Below, one piece after another: positions 8,085 to 14,982 of a stretch of DNA of 25,745 bases. The DNA comes from an uncultured Oxalobacter sp. (GTDB lineage Bacteria; Pseudomonadota; Gammaproteobacteria; Burkholderiales; Burkholderiaceae_D), in NCBI GenBank assembly GCA_934270705.1, contig CAKQQG010000018.1, forward strand, positions 1 through 25,745. The letters are read 5' to 3'. The translations under genes and the position numbers were made by a program. Within the stretch, counting starts at the first letter, position 1, and every line of letters starts with the position of its first letter. The notes below the pieces were generated by a model, which worked only from the letters and a program-made list of their open reading frames with translations, was not told the DNA's origin and did no database searches.

Positions 8085-8738
8085 TCATGCCGGCAGCGGA
8101 TCCGCTGCCGGTGTTTTGTCGGGATATTCGCACAGATCGCGGATCGGACAGTCATCGCACCGGAAGGCTCTGGCCTTGCAGACATAGCGGCCATGAAGCA
8201 GCAGCCAGTGGTGTGCATCGTGCATGAACTGTTCCGGAATGACGGCGATCAGTCGTTTTTCAACTTCCAGTACAGTTTTGCCGGGAGCCAGATTCGTGCG
8301 GTTCGAGACGCGGAAGATATGGGTATCGACTGCGATTGTGTTTTGTCCGAAGGCGGTGTTCAGCACGACATTGGCGGTTTTTCGGCCGACGCCGGGAAGT
8401 GCTTCAAGCGAGGCGCGGTCGGCGGGTACCTCGCCATGGTGTCTCTCCAGCAGTATTTCCGACATTTTCACGATATTGCGCGATTTCGTAGGATACAGAT
8501 TGATCGTCCTGACATAGGGGGTCAGGCCGTCAACCCCCAGTCTGACGATCGCTTCGGGTGTGTTGGCGACGGGATACAGTTTTTCTGTCGCCTTGTTGAC
8601 GGAAATATCGGTAGCCTGCGCAGAGAGCATGACCGCAACCAGCAATTCATAGGGCGACTGGAATCGCAGTTCCGAACGGGGGTGCGGATTGAGTTTTTTG
8701 AAGCGTTCGAACAGCGCGACGACTTTTTCCGGACTCAT
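8085..8738 (-). CDS. nth: Endonuclease III (DNA glycosylase/AP lyase)
   Basis: Removes oxidised pyrimidines and nicks the resulting abasic site. The 217-residue protein aligns residue-for-residue with E. coli Nth at the key places: the helix-hairpin-helix LPGVGRKTANVVL with catalytic Lys120, catalytic Asp138 in VDTHIFRV, and the [4Fe-4S] cluster ligands Cys187, Cys194, Cys197 and Cys203 (spacing 6-2-5). Start at the ATG 8736-8738 fits the family (MSPEKVVALFERF). It lies 90 bases downstream of the RnfB-like gene on the same strand. Its stop is only three bases from the convergent rluB stop, and the final codons double as the rluB terminator. Confidence 0.97.
   Translation of the reverse strand: MSPEKVVALFERFKKLNPHPRSELRFQSPYELLVAVMLSAQATDISVNKATEKLYPVANTPEAIVRLGVDGLTPYVRTINLYPTKSRNIVKMSEILLERHHGEVPADRASLEALPGVGRKTANVVLNTAFGQNTIAVDTHIFRVSNRTNLAPGKTVLEVEKRLIAVIPEQFMHDAHHWLLLHGRYVCKARAFRCDDCPIRDLCEYPDKTPAADPLPA
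8090..8117 (+). terminator. rluB intrinsic terminator inside the nth coding end
   Basis: A perfect 22-base palindrome (8090-8111; arms CCGGCAGCGGA and TCCGCTGCCGG) is followed by TGTTTT. It starts nine bases after the rluB stop. Its whole length lies within the last codons of the convergent nth gene (residues T-P-A-A-D-P-L-P-A), so the same bases serve as coding sequence on the minus strand. Confidence 0.8.
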
Positions 8739-8828
8739 GGCATAACGTGAAAAGACGGAAACGGTATGATGCCACTTTTCCGGATATTGTGTCGAAAAAA
8801 TTGTTGGCGTGGCGTGATTGCCGTGCTG

Positions 8829-9464
8829 TCAAGAGGATGTTCCGGATGGTGTTCCGTTTTCGTGAACACGTGCCAGAATTTTTTTGAGAATGTCGGATTT
8901 TTTTTGCGCCTGTTTCGTACTGGATGATCGTTCGGTTTCTTGCAGTGTCTTTCGTTTCAGCCGTTCAAGCCGTCGTTCATAGCGCATTTTTGCCGCCTGT
9001 GCCTGCTCGGTGGACCAGGCATCCCATCCGGTTTTCGTTCCACTTGCGGGTTTCATGACGATGCAGTCCACAGGACAACGTGCAAGACAGCGTTCGCAGC
9101 CAGTGCAGTATGTGGATAGTACCGTATGCGCCATATTGGCAGCGCCGACGATGGCGTCGAACGGACAGGCCTGGATACAAAGAGTGCAGCCGGTACATGC
9201 CGATTCGTCGATGGCGGCGATCGCACGCGGTTTTTCCATTCCGCAGGATGTATCCAGCGGCAGTGCCTCGCACCTTGTCAGTTCAGCCAGTCTGCGGATG
9301 CCGGTTTGTCCGCCAGTCGGGCAACGGTTGATTTTTGCGGTACCTGTGGCGATTGCTGTGGCGTAGGCGCGGCAATCATCGTAACCGCATTGTCCGCATT
9401 GTGTTTGCGGCAACAATGACAAAATGTCTTCTGCGGATACCCTGTTTTTACCGTCTGCAGTCAT
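8829..9464 (-). CDS. RnfB-like iron-sulfur electron-transfer protein (orphan)
   Basis: A 211-residue soluble protein with three predicted iron-sulfur cluster regions. First comes the RnfB/Fe-S domain [10 protein letters not shown] with Cys23, Cys26, Cys31 and Cys48. Two ferredoxin-type [4Fe-4S] motifs follow: Cys90/93/96/100 and Cys120/123/126/130, each ending in C-P. A basic, charged tail of about 60 residues closes it. True RnfB/RsxB has an N-terminal membrane helix and sits in an rnfABCDGE operon; neither is seen here. The open frame extends further upstream, but [20 protein letters not shown] matches the family start and GGAAA lies nine bases before it. Annotated as RsxB in many Burkholderiales next to nth. 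The partner is unknown; supplying electrons for the Nth cluster or another redox enzyme is only speculation. Confidence 0.85.
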   Translation of the reverse strand: MTADGKNRVSAEDILSLLPQTQCGQCGYDDCRAYATAIATGTAKINRCPTGGQTGIRRLAELTRCEALPLDTSCGMEKPRAIAAIDESACTGCTLCIQACPFDAIVGAANMAHTVLSTYCTGCERCLARCPVDCIVMKPASGTKTGWDAWSTEQAQAAKMRYERRLERLKRKTLQETERSSSTKQAQKKSDILKKILARVHENGTPSGTSS

Positions 9465-9505
9465 GGCGGAATTTCCGTTCTCTCGAAGTGGTGTGACAAA
9501 GGCGG

Positions 9506-9536
9506 AAAAAAAGCCGTTAACCAACCGGTTAACGGC
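9506..9536 (-). terminator. Intrinsic terminator after ferredoxin reductase gene
   Basis: On the minus strand a perfect 10-base stem (GCCGTTAACC / GGTTAACGGC, four-base loop) at 9513-9536 is followed by seven T residues (9506-9512). It begins 20 bases after the reductase stop codon and separates that gene from the RnfB-like gene, which starts 41 bases later. Confidence 0.9.
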
Positions 9537-9555
9537 ATGAATGGCGATGTTTCGT

Positions 9556-10614
9556 TCAATCGAAAACCGGTGTCTCGACGCCGAGTACCTTGTGCAGTTT
9601 CGGGGACGTCGTCGTATATTGCAAGTGGATTTTCTTTTGCGGGAATACGAATGGCGCAGCGGCAAAGGCAGCCAGTGCCGCTTCATGAAAGCCCGAAAGA
9701 ATCAGTTTTTTCTTGCCGGGATAGATGTTGATGTCGCCGACCGCGAAAATACCGGGAATATTGGTCATGAACTTTTCGGTGTCGACGACGATCTGGCGGC
9801 GGTCGATTTCCAGTCCCCAATCGGCGATCGGCCCCAGTTTGGGCGACAGACCGTAAAATACCAGCAGGCAGTCCAGCGGAACGCGTCTGGTGACGCCATC
9901 CAGACCGGTGACCTTGATTTCCGTCAGCTTGCCGTCTTTCGCATCGAAACCGGTGACCTGTCCGGTGATGGCTTGCATGCAGAAATCCTCGCACAATGCT
10001 TTCATCTTTGAAACAGAGGCAGGTGCGGCGCGGTATTCCTCGCGGCGGTGCAACAAAACGACCGATTCGGCGATGTCAACCAGTTTCAGCGACCAGTCCA
10101 GTGCGGAGTCGCCGCCGCCGCAAACCACCAGATTTTTGCCTCTGAAAAATTCAGGATCTTTTACGCGATAGAAAAGCTGGGAGCCCTCGAACTGTTCAAT
10201 GCCGTCCAGTTTCAGGGTGCGTGGCTGGAAAGCGCCGACGCCGGCGGCGATGAATACCGTTTTGGTGATGAAGCGGGTGCCGATGGATGTTTCAAGATCG
10301 AAACGGCCATCTTCCCGGCGTTCGACTTTCACGACTTCCTGTCCAAGATGGAAAGTCGGTGAGAACGGTTCAATTTGTTTCATCAGGTTTTCGGTCAGTT
10401 CCAGACCGGTACAGCTGGGCACGGCGGGAATGTCGTAAATCGGTTTGTCGGGATACAGTTCGACGCACTGACCGCCGACAACGGGCAATGAATCAATGAC
10501 ATGTGCCTTGATTTCGAGCAGTCCGAGTTCGAATACCTGAAACAGCCCGACAGGGCCGGCACCGACGATGACGGCATCGGCTTCGATGGGCATGTTGTCA
10601 ACTTTAGCTTCCAT
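9556..10614 (-). CDS. Ferredoxin-NADP(+) reductase, thioredoxin-reductase-like type
   Basis: A flavoprotein that moves electrons between NADPH and ferredoxin. The 352-residue protein has an N-terminal FAD Rossmann motif VGAGPVG (about 17-23), FAD-contacting [17 protein letters not shown] (48-64), an NADPH motif [12 protein letters not shown] (163-174), and a C-terminal FAD motif [21 protein letters not shown]. It lacks the redox CxxC of true thioredoxin reductases, which places it with the TrxR-like ferredoxin reductases. The frame is open to 10701; I chose the ATG at 10612-10614, with the ATG at 10591-10593 as alternative, since neither has a strong Shine-Dalgarno. It lies 109 bases downstream of fdxA, its likely electron partner, and ends at a strong terminator. 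Confidence 0.92.
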   Translation of the reverse strand: MEAKVDNMPIEADAVIVGAGPVGLFQVFELGLLEIKAHVIDSLPVVGGQCVELYPDKPIYDIPAVPSCTGLELTENLMKQIEPFSPTFHLGQEVVKVERREDGRFDLETSIGTRFITKTVFIAAGVGAFQPRTLKLDGIEQFEGSQLFYRVKDPEFFRGKNLVVCGGGDSALDWSLKLVDIAESVVLLHRREEYRAAPASVSKMKALCEDFCMQAITGQVTGFDAKDGKLTEIKVTGLDGVTRRVPLDCLLVFYGLSPKLGPIADWGLEIDRRQIVVDTEKFMTNIPGIFAVGDINIYPGKKKLILSGFHEAALAAFAAAPFVFPQKKIHLQYTTTSPKLHKVLGVETPVFD

Positions 10615-10723
10615 TGTGGGTGGGATTCCTGTGAGAAACCGGGTTGCATGACAACAGTCGCCGTCATCAGGCGCACAAAAAATATGGCTGTCCTGCAACA
10701 ACCGTATGAGTGTTGAGAGAAAT

Positions 10724-11047
10724 TTATTTAATCAGATGGATAATCTTGTTCTTGACGTCTTTCCATGTATCCGCCTCGGGCATGGCGTCTTTCGAACGCG
10801 TGATCGTCGGCCATTTTTTCGAGAGTTCGGCATTCAGTGCGATGAATTGCTGCTGGTCGGCCGGTACGTCTTCCTCTGCGAAAATGGCTTCGGCAGGGCA
10901 TTCCGGGACACAGACTGCGCAATCGATACACTCATCGGGATTGATCACCAATGTGTTGGGGCCTTCGTGAAAACAATCGACAGGGCATACATCTACACAG
11001 TCTGTATATTTGCAGAGTATGCAGGCGTCGGTGACAACGTGGGTCAT
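10724..11047 (-). CDS. fdxA: Seven-iron ferredoxin FdxA
   Basis: A small soluble electron carrier of 107 residues. The cysteine pattern is that of Azotobacter-type ferredoxin I, shifted by one residue: Cys9, Cys17 and Cys50 for the [3Fe-4S] cluster, and Cys21, Cys40, Cys43 and Cys46 for the [4Fe-4S] cluster, with Cys12 and Cys25 extra. The C-terminal half ([20 protein letters not shown]) is the conserved FdxA tail. The start has an excellent Shine-Dalgarno (AAGAGGA, six bases before the ATG). The ferredoxin reductase gene follows on the same strand, so both are likely transcribed from the promoter at 11126-11154. Confidence 0.96.
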   Translation of the reverse strand: MTHVVTDACILCKYTDCVDVCPVDCFHEGPNTLVINPDECIDCAVCVPECPAEAIFAEEDVPADQQQFIALNAELSKKWPTITRSKDAMPEADTWKDVKNKIIHLIK

Positions 11048-11125
11048 AAGCTGTCCTCTTGATTATTCAATAGTTGACCGGTTTGATAAGGCATTCTGGA
11101 ATGACGCGGTCCTGTAAAACCCATT

Positions 11126-11154
11126 ATTTTAAATTAAATGGCGTTATCCCACAA
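11126..11154 (-). promoter_or_regulatory. Candidate fdxA promoter
   Basis: On the minus strand, TTGTGG (-35, 11149-11154) and TAAAAT (-10, 11126-11131) are spaced by 17 bases in an AT-rich stretch about 80 bases upstream of fdxA. The -35 overlaps a short hairpin TCCCACAAATGGGA (11147-11160). This is a pattern match to the sigma-70 consensus only. Confidence 0.5.
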
Positions 11155-11249
11155 ATGGGAAATGAGAAAAGATCGCAATATCGGGGTGCACGAGATTATA
11201 TCCGTTCCGGTGCGCAGGCTGTCGCAATACGGTATTTATCAACATAATT

Positions 11250-11279
11250 TTGCTGCAAGAGGCCAATTTCGGATAGAAT
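11250..11279 (+). promoter_or_regulatory. Candidate tig promoter
   Basis: TTGCTG (11250-11255) and TAGAAT (11274-11279) are spaced by 18 bases, about 155 bases before the tig start. The -10 is good (5 of 6) and the -35 modest. It would give a leader of about 150 bases. Confidence 0.4.
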
Positions 11280-11435
11280 GTCGAACTGTTTTTATGGATA
11301 ATTGCCTTTTGTCTGCATAGTGAACAGCATTGATGCTTCGTGGTGCGGACGGGGGCATATTTATTTTTGGCAAATACAAAACGGTTCCGAGATCGCTGGC
11401 CGGTGCAGGAATCCCCTATTTTTTGGAATAGATAC

Positions 11436-12755
11436 ATGGCAAACGCTGTTGAAAACCTGGAAAAGCTCGAAAGACGTCTGACTATCACTCTCCCTATTAG
11501 CGACATTACGACTGAAGTTGAAAAACGGCTGAAAGAACGTGCTCGTACCGCAAAGGCGCCGGGTTTCAGACCCGGCAAAGTGCCAATGAAGATGGTCGCA
11601 CAGCAGTATGGTGCGTACTACCATAATGAAGTGCTGAACGAAAAAGTCAGCGCGGCTTTCGGCAAGGCTGTCGAGGAAAACGGCCTCAAGATTGCCGGTG
11701 CGCCGCGTTTCGATGAAAAGACCGGTGATGATGTCGGCAAGGATGAAGTCGCTTTTTATGCTACCTTCGAAGTGTATCCGGAAGTGAAAATCGGCGATCT
11801 GGGGGCCGTCGAACTGGAAAAGGCTGTTGCGAACGTAACGGATGCGGAAGTGGACAAGACCATCGACATCCTGAGAAAACGTCAGGCACACTTTCATGAC
11901 AAGACCGGCGACAATGTGGTTGCGGAAGACGGCGACCGTGTCACGATCGATTTCACCGGTCGTATCGACGGCGTCGAGTTCGAGGGCGGCAAGGCAGAAG
12001 GTTTTCCGTTCGTGCTGGGGGAAAAACAGATGTTGCCCGAATTCGAAGCGGCTATCCGCGGCATGAAAGTCGGTGAAACGAAAGTGTTTCCGCTGACGTT
12101 CCCGGAAAATTATCACGGCAAGGATGTCGCAGGCAAGGTGGCAGAATTCACCGTCAAGGTCAACAAGATCGAACAGGCACATCTGCCGGAGGTCAATGAA
12201 GAATTTGCCAAGGCGCTGGGCGTTCAGGACGGCAATGTCGCCAAGCTGCGTGAAGATATCGAAAAAAACCTCAAACGCGAAGTCAAGAATCGTCTGACGG
12301 CCATCAACAAAAATCGTGTGATGGATGCGCTTATCAAGGTTTCCGAGTTCGATGTACCGCAGTCGCTGGTCAAGCACGAAATCGGTGAATTGACTGAACT
12401 GACCCGTCGTGATCTGGCCATTCGCAATCCGGCGCAGAAAGATATCGCTCTGCCGCCGGAACTGTTTACGGCACAGGCGGAACGCCGCGTCCGGCTGGGG
12501 CTGCTGCTGGGTGAACTGATGAAAGACAATGTTCTGGCCGTTTCCGATGATAAGCTCAAGGAAAGAGCATCGGAAATCGCATCCAGCTATGAACATCCGC
12601 AGATGGTCATGGATTATTATCTGAACGATCCGGGTCGCAGAAAAGAACTGGAATCCATGCTGATGGAAGAAAATGCGGTGGACTATGTGTTCAGCAAGGC
12701 CAAGGTCGTTGAAAAGGAAATGTCTTTCGATGAGCTGATGGCTCAGCAAATGTAA
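11436..12755 (+). CDS. tig: Trigger factor, ribosome-associated chaperone and peptidyl-prolyl isomerase
   Basis: Binds the ribosomal tunnel exit and shields nascent chains. The 439-residue product has the N-terminal ribosome-binding signature GFRPGKVP at residues 43-50 and an FKBP-type isomerase domain at about 163-245 (DGDRVTIDFTGRIDGVEFEGG, then FPFVLGEKQMLPEFE). A helical C-terminal chaperone domain ends in FDELMAQQM. The frame is open to 11340, but MANAVENLEKLERRLTI is the family start. clpP follows after 42 bases and clpX and lon lie beyond, the conserved quality-control order. A small hairpin across the stop codon (AATCCG/CGGATT, 12754-12772) could weakly attenuate read-through into clpP. 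Confidence 0.97.
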   Translation: MANAVENLEKLERRLTITLPISDITTEVEKRLKERARTAKAPGFRPGKVPMKMVAQQYGAYYHNEVLNEKVSAAFGKAVEENGLKIAGAPRFDEKTGDDVGKDEVAFYATFEVYPEVKIGDLGAVELEKAVANVTDAEVDKTIDILRKRQAHFHDKTGDNVVAEDGDRVTIDFTGRIDGVEFEGGKAEGFPFVLGEKQMLPEFEAAIRGMKVGETKVFPLTFPENYHGKDVAGKVAEFTVKVNKIEQAHLPEVNEEFAKALGVQDGNVAKLREDIEKNLKREVKNRLTAINKNRVMDALIKVSEFDVPQSLVKHEIGELTELTRRDLAIRNPAQKDIALPPELFTAQAERRVRLGLLLGELMKDNVLAVSDDKLKERASEIASSYEHPQMVMDYYLNDPGRRKELESMLMEENAVDYVFSKAKVVEKEMSFDELMAQQM

Positions 12756-12797
12756 TCCGGAAATGACGGATTTTCGCTAGATTGGACAGGATTTGAC

Positions 12798-13421
12798 ATG
12801 ACACACTTTCGTGATTCCGCGCTGGATACCCGTATGCTGGGCATGATCCCCATGGTGATCGAGCAGAGCGGCCGTGGGGAACGGGCCTTCGATATTTATT
12901 CGCGTCTTTTGAAGGAACGGATCATTTTTCTGGTAGGTCCCGTAACCGACCAGAGCGCGAACCTGATCGTGGCACAGTTATTGTTTCTGGAAAGCGAAAA
13001 TCCGGAAAAGGATATTGCACTGTATATCAATTCGCCGGGCGGATCTGTTTCGGCAGGCATGGCGATATATGACACCATGCAGTTCATTCGCCCGCAGGTC
13101 TCGACGTTGTGTACCGGCCTGGCCGCCTCGATGGGGGCATTTCTGTTGGCTGCCGGCGCTAAGGGAAAGCGTTTTTCATTGCCCAATTCGCGGATCATGA
13201 TCCACCAGCCATCCGGCGGTGCGCAGGGTCAGGCAACGGATATTGAAATCCATGCGCGCGAGATTCTGTATTTGCGCGAACGTCTGAATGGTATCCTGTC
13301 GGAAAATACGGGAAGACCCATCGAGCAGATCGCACGCGATACGGAAAGAGACAATTTCATGTCGGCAGACGAAGCGAAAAGCTATGGGCTGATCGACGAA
13401 GTTCTGAGCAGACGGAACTGA
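12798..13421 (+). CDS. clpP: ATP-dependent Clp protease proteolytic subunit
   Basis: The serine protease that forms the two-ring degradation chamber served by ClpX and ClpA. At 207 residues it equals the E. coli precursor, and the triad falls at the same numbers: Ser111 in GLAASMGAF, His136 in IMIHQPSGG, and Asp185 in TERDNFMSA. The first ~12 residues probably form the short propeptide that is removed on maturation. AGGA eight bases upstream supports the ATG at 12798. A strong terminator follows at 13444-13472, so most transcripts probably end before clpX despite the gene order. Confidence 0.98.
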   Translation: MTHFRDSALDTRMLGMIPMVIEQSGRGERAFDIYSRLLKERIIFLVGPVTDQSANLIVAQLLFLESENPEKDIALYINSPGGSVSAGMAIYDTMQFIRPQVSTLCTGLAASMGAFLLAAGAKGKRFSLPNSRIMIHQPSGGAQGQATDIEIHAREILYLRERLNGILSENTGRPIEQIARDTERDNFMSADEAKSYGLIDEVLSRRN

Positions 13422-13443
13422 CAGTCGGCCTGTTTCCGAAACA

Positions 13444-13472
13444 GCCCGAACGTCATGTTCGGGCGTTTTTTT
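13444..13472 (+). terminator. Intrinsic terminator between clpP and clpX
   Basis: GCCCGAAC / GTTCGGGC (8-base stem, 13444-13451 and 13457-13464, five-base loop) is followed by G and seven T residues (13466-13472). A second small hairpin (CTGTTT/AAACAG, 13430-13444) directly precedes and shares a base with it, so the two may be mutually exclusive or stacked. Confidence 0.88.
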
Positions 13473-13558
13473 CGATGCGCTCTGTCATGAATCTTGCTTT
13501 GTGTTATCTTTTCATCCGTCTTTTTTCTTGTTAAATCCTTATACCTGCACGAATACTC

Positions 13559-14833
13559 ATGTCTGAAAACAAATCCACACCTGCTGAAAAGACGCTTTAT
13601 TGTTCGTTTTGCGGAAAGAGCCAGAACGAGGTGAAAAAGTTGATCGCGGGCCCCTCTGTCTATATTTGTGACGAGTGTATTGATTTATGCAATGACATTA
13701 TCCGTGACGAATTGCTTGCACCGGGACAGGACAAGGAAAGAGGTTCCGAGTTGCCGACGCCTCGGGAAATCTGTCAGTTGCTTGACCAATATGTGATCGG
13801 GCAGGAACAGGCAAAGAAAATCCTGTCCGTCGCGGTTTACAATCATTACAAGCGTCTGAAATATTACGGTGGCGAAAATGATGATGATGTCGAACTGGCG
13901 AAAAGCAATATCCTGCTTGTCGGTCCGACGGGGTCCGGCAAGACGCTTCTGGCGCAAACGCTGGCGCGCATGCTCAACGTGCCGTTCGTCATTGCTGACG
14001 CCACTACGCTGACGGAAGCGGGCTATGTCGGCGAGGATGTCGAAAATATCATCCAGAAATTGCTCCAGAATTGTGACTACGATGTTGAGAAGGCCCAGCG
14101 TGGTATCGTCTATATTGACGAAATCGACAAGATTTCACGCAAGTCGGACAACCCTTCCATCACGCGTGACGTGTCAGGTGAAGGGGTGCAGCAGGCATTG
14201 CTCAAGCTTGTCGAGGGGACCTTGGCATCCGTGCCGCCACAGGGGGGGCGCAAACATCCAAATCAGGATTTCATTCAGGTCGATACATCGAATATCATGT
14301 TCATTTGCGGTGGCGCTTTCGACGGACTGGGAAAGATCATCGCAAACCGTTCGGAAAAAGGTGGAATCGGTTTTTCTGCGACGGTAAAAAGCCCGAGTGA
14401 AAGAACTGCAGGTGAAATGCTGTTGAATGTCGAGCCGGAAGACCTGATCAAATTCGGGCTGATTCCGGAACTGATCGGGCGACTTCCCGTTGTCGCCGTG
14501 TTGAACGATTTGACGGAAGAAGCACTGGTCGATATTCTGGTCAAGCCGAAAAATGCGCTGGTGAAACAATATACGAAGCTGCTCGAAATGGAAGGTACCG
14601 AGCTGGAAATACGTCCGGAAGCGTTGCATGCCATCGCGCGCAAGGCGCTGGAACGTAAAACGGGAGCGCGCGGACTTCGTTCCATCATGGAACAGTTATT
14701 GCTGGATGTGATGTATAACCTGCCGACTGAAAAAGATGTCGTCAAGGTGATCATCGATGAAAATGCCGTCACACATGAGACGAAACCTTTACTGATTTAT
14801 CGGGACAAAGAAGAAACGGTTGACCGGATTTGA
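13559..14833 (+). CDS. clpX: ATP-dependent Clp protease ATP-binding subunit ClpX
   Basis: Hexameric AAA+ unfoldase that feeds substrates to ClpP. The 424-residue protein has the N-terminal zinc-binding domain (Cys15, Cys18, Cys37, Cys40), Walker A GPTGSGKT at 122-129, pore loop GYVG at 155-158, Walker B with Glu188 in YIDEIDK, the RKH loop at 231-233, and the ClpP-docking IGF loop at 270-272. All key residues are intact. The start [20 protein letters not shown] is typical, though the Shine-Dalgarno is weak. The terminator upstream implies a promoter in the 137-base gap, which I could not locate confidently. lon follows after 149 bases. Confidence 0.98.
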   Translation: MSENKSTPAEKTLYCSFCGKSQNEVKKLIAGPSVYICDECIDLCNDIIRDELLAPGQDKERGSELPTPREICQLLDQYVIGQEQAKKILSVAVYNHYKRLKYYGGENDDDVELAKSNILLVGPTGSGKTLLAQTLARMLNVPFVIADATTLTEAGYVGEDVENIIQKLLQNCDYDVEKAQRGIVYIDEIDKISRKSDNPSITRDVSGEGVQQALLKLVEGTLASVPPQGGRKHPNQDFIQVDTSNIMFICGGAFDGLGKIIANRSEKGGIGFSATVKSPSERTAGEMLLNVEPEDLIKFGLIPELIGRLPVVAVLNDLTEEALVDILVKPKNALVKQYTKLLEMEGTELEIRPEALHAIARKALERKTGARGLRSIMEQLLLDVMYNLPTEKDVVKVIIDENAVTHETKPLLIYRDKEETVDRI

Positions 14834-14873
14834 GTGGTCAAGTGCAGGATATGCCGGTGATCTTGTCGTTTGG

Positions 14874-14894
14874 AAGGCAGATTTTATCTGCCTT
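14874..14894. repeat. Perfect hairpin between clpX and lon
   Basis: AAGGCAGAT and ATCTGCCTT (9-base arms, loop TTT) form a perfect stem 41 bases after the clpX stop. No T-run follows on the plus strand, so it would be a weak or Rho-assisted terminator, a 3' stabiliser of clpX mRNA, or an operator upstream of lon. Confidence 0.6.
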
Positions 14895-14925
14895 ATAGCT
14901 TTCAGTAATATTTATGGTGTGGGTC

Positions 14926-14955
14926 TTGTAATTTCAGGAACCGGACTCATATCAT
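14926..14955 (+). promoter_or_regulatory. Candidate lon promoter
   Basis: TTGTAA (14926-14931) and TATCAT (14950-14955) are spaced by 18 bases, 28 bases before the lon start. The extended motifs CTTGTAA and ACTCATAT also loosely resemble heat-shock sigma-32 elements, which would fit lon, but the match is partial. Confidence 0.45.
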
Positions 14956-14982
14956 CGTTATGCTAGTTACATAAGGTTTGTC

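Larger units (their letters stand above)
11048..11435. other. Divergent intergenic region between fdxA and tig
   Basis: 388 bases with a candidate fdxA promoter on the minus strand and a candidate tig promoter on the plus strand. I checked for tRNA-like folds and small frames and found none convincing. The open frame upstream of the tig ATG (from 11340) lacks a ribosome binding site and does not resemble trigger factor, so it is treated as untranslated leader. Confidence 0.6.

Noticed and set aside
9465..9686. N-terminal extension of the RnfB-like frame
   Set aside because: It overlaps the end of the reductase gene and its terminator and encodes an arginine-rich, non-family sequence.
11340..11435. 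32-residue N-terminal extension of trigger factor
   Set aside because: There is no ribosome site, and the family start MANAVENLEK is at 11436.
11361..12749. 462-codon minus-strand open frame
   Set aside because: It mirrors trigger factor on the opposite strand. Codon bias of the real gene keeps the antisense frame open.
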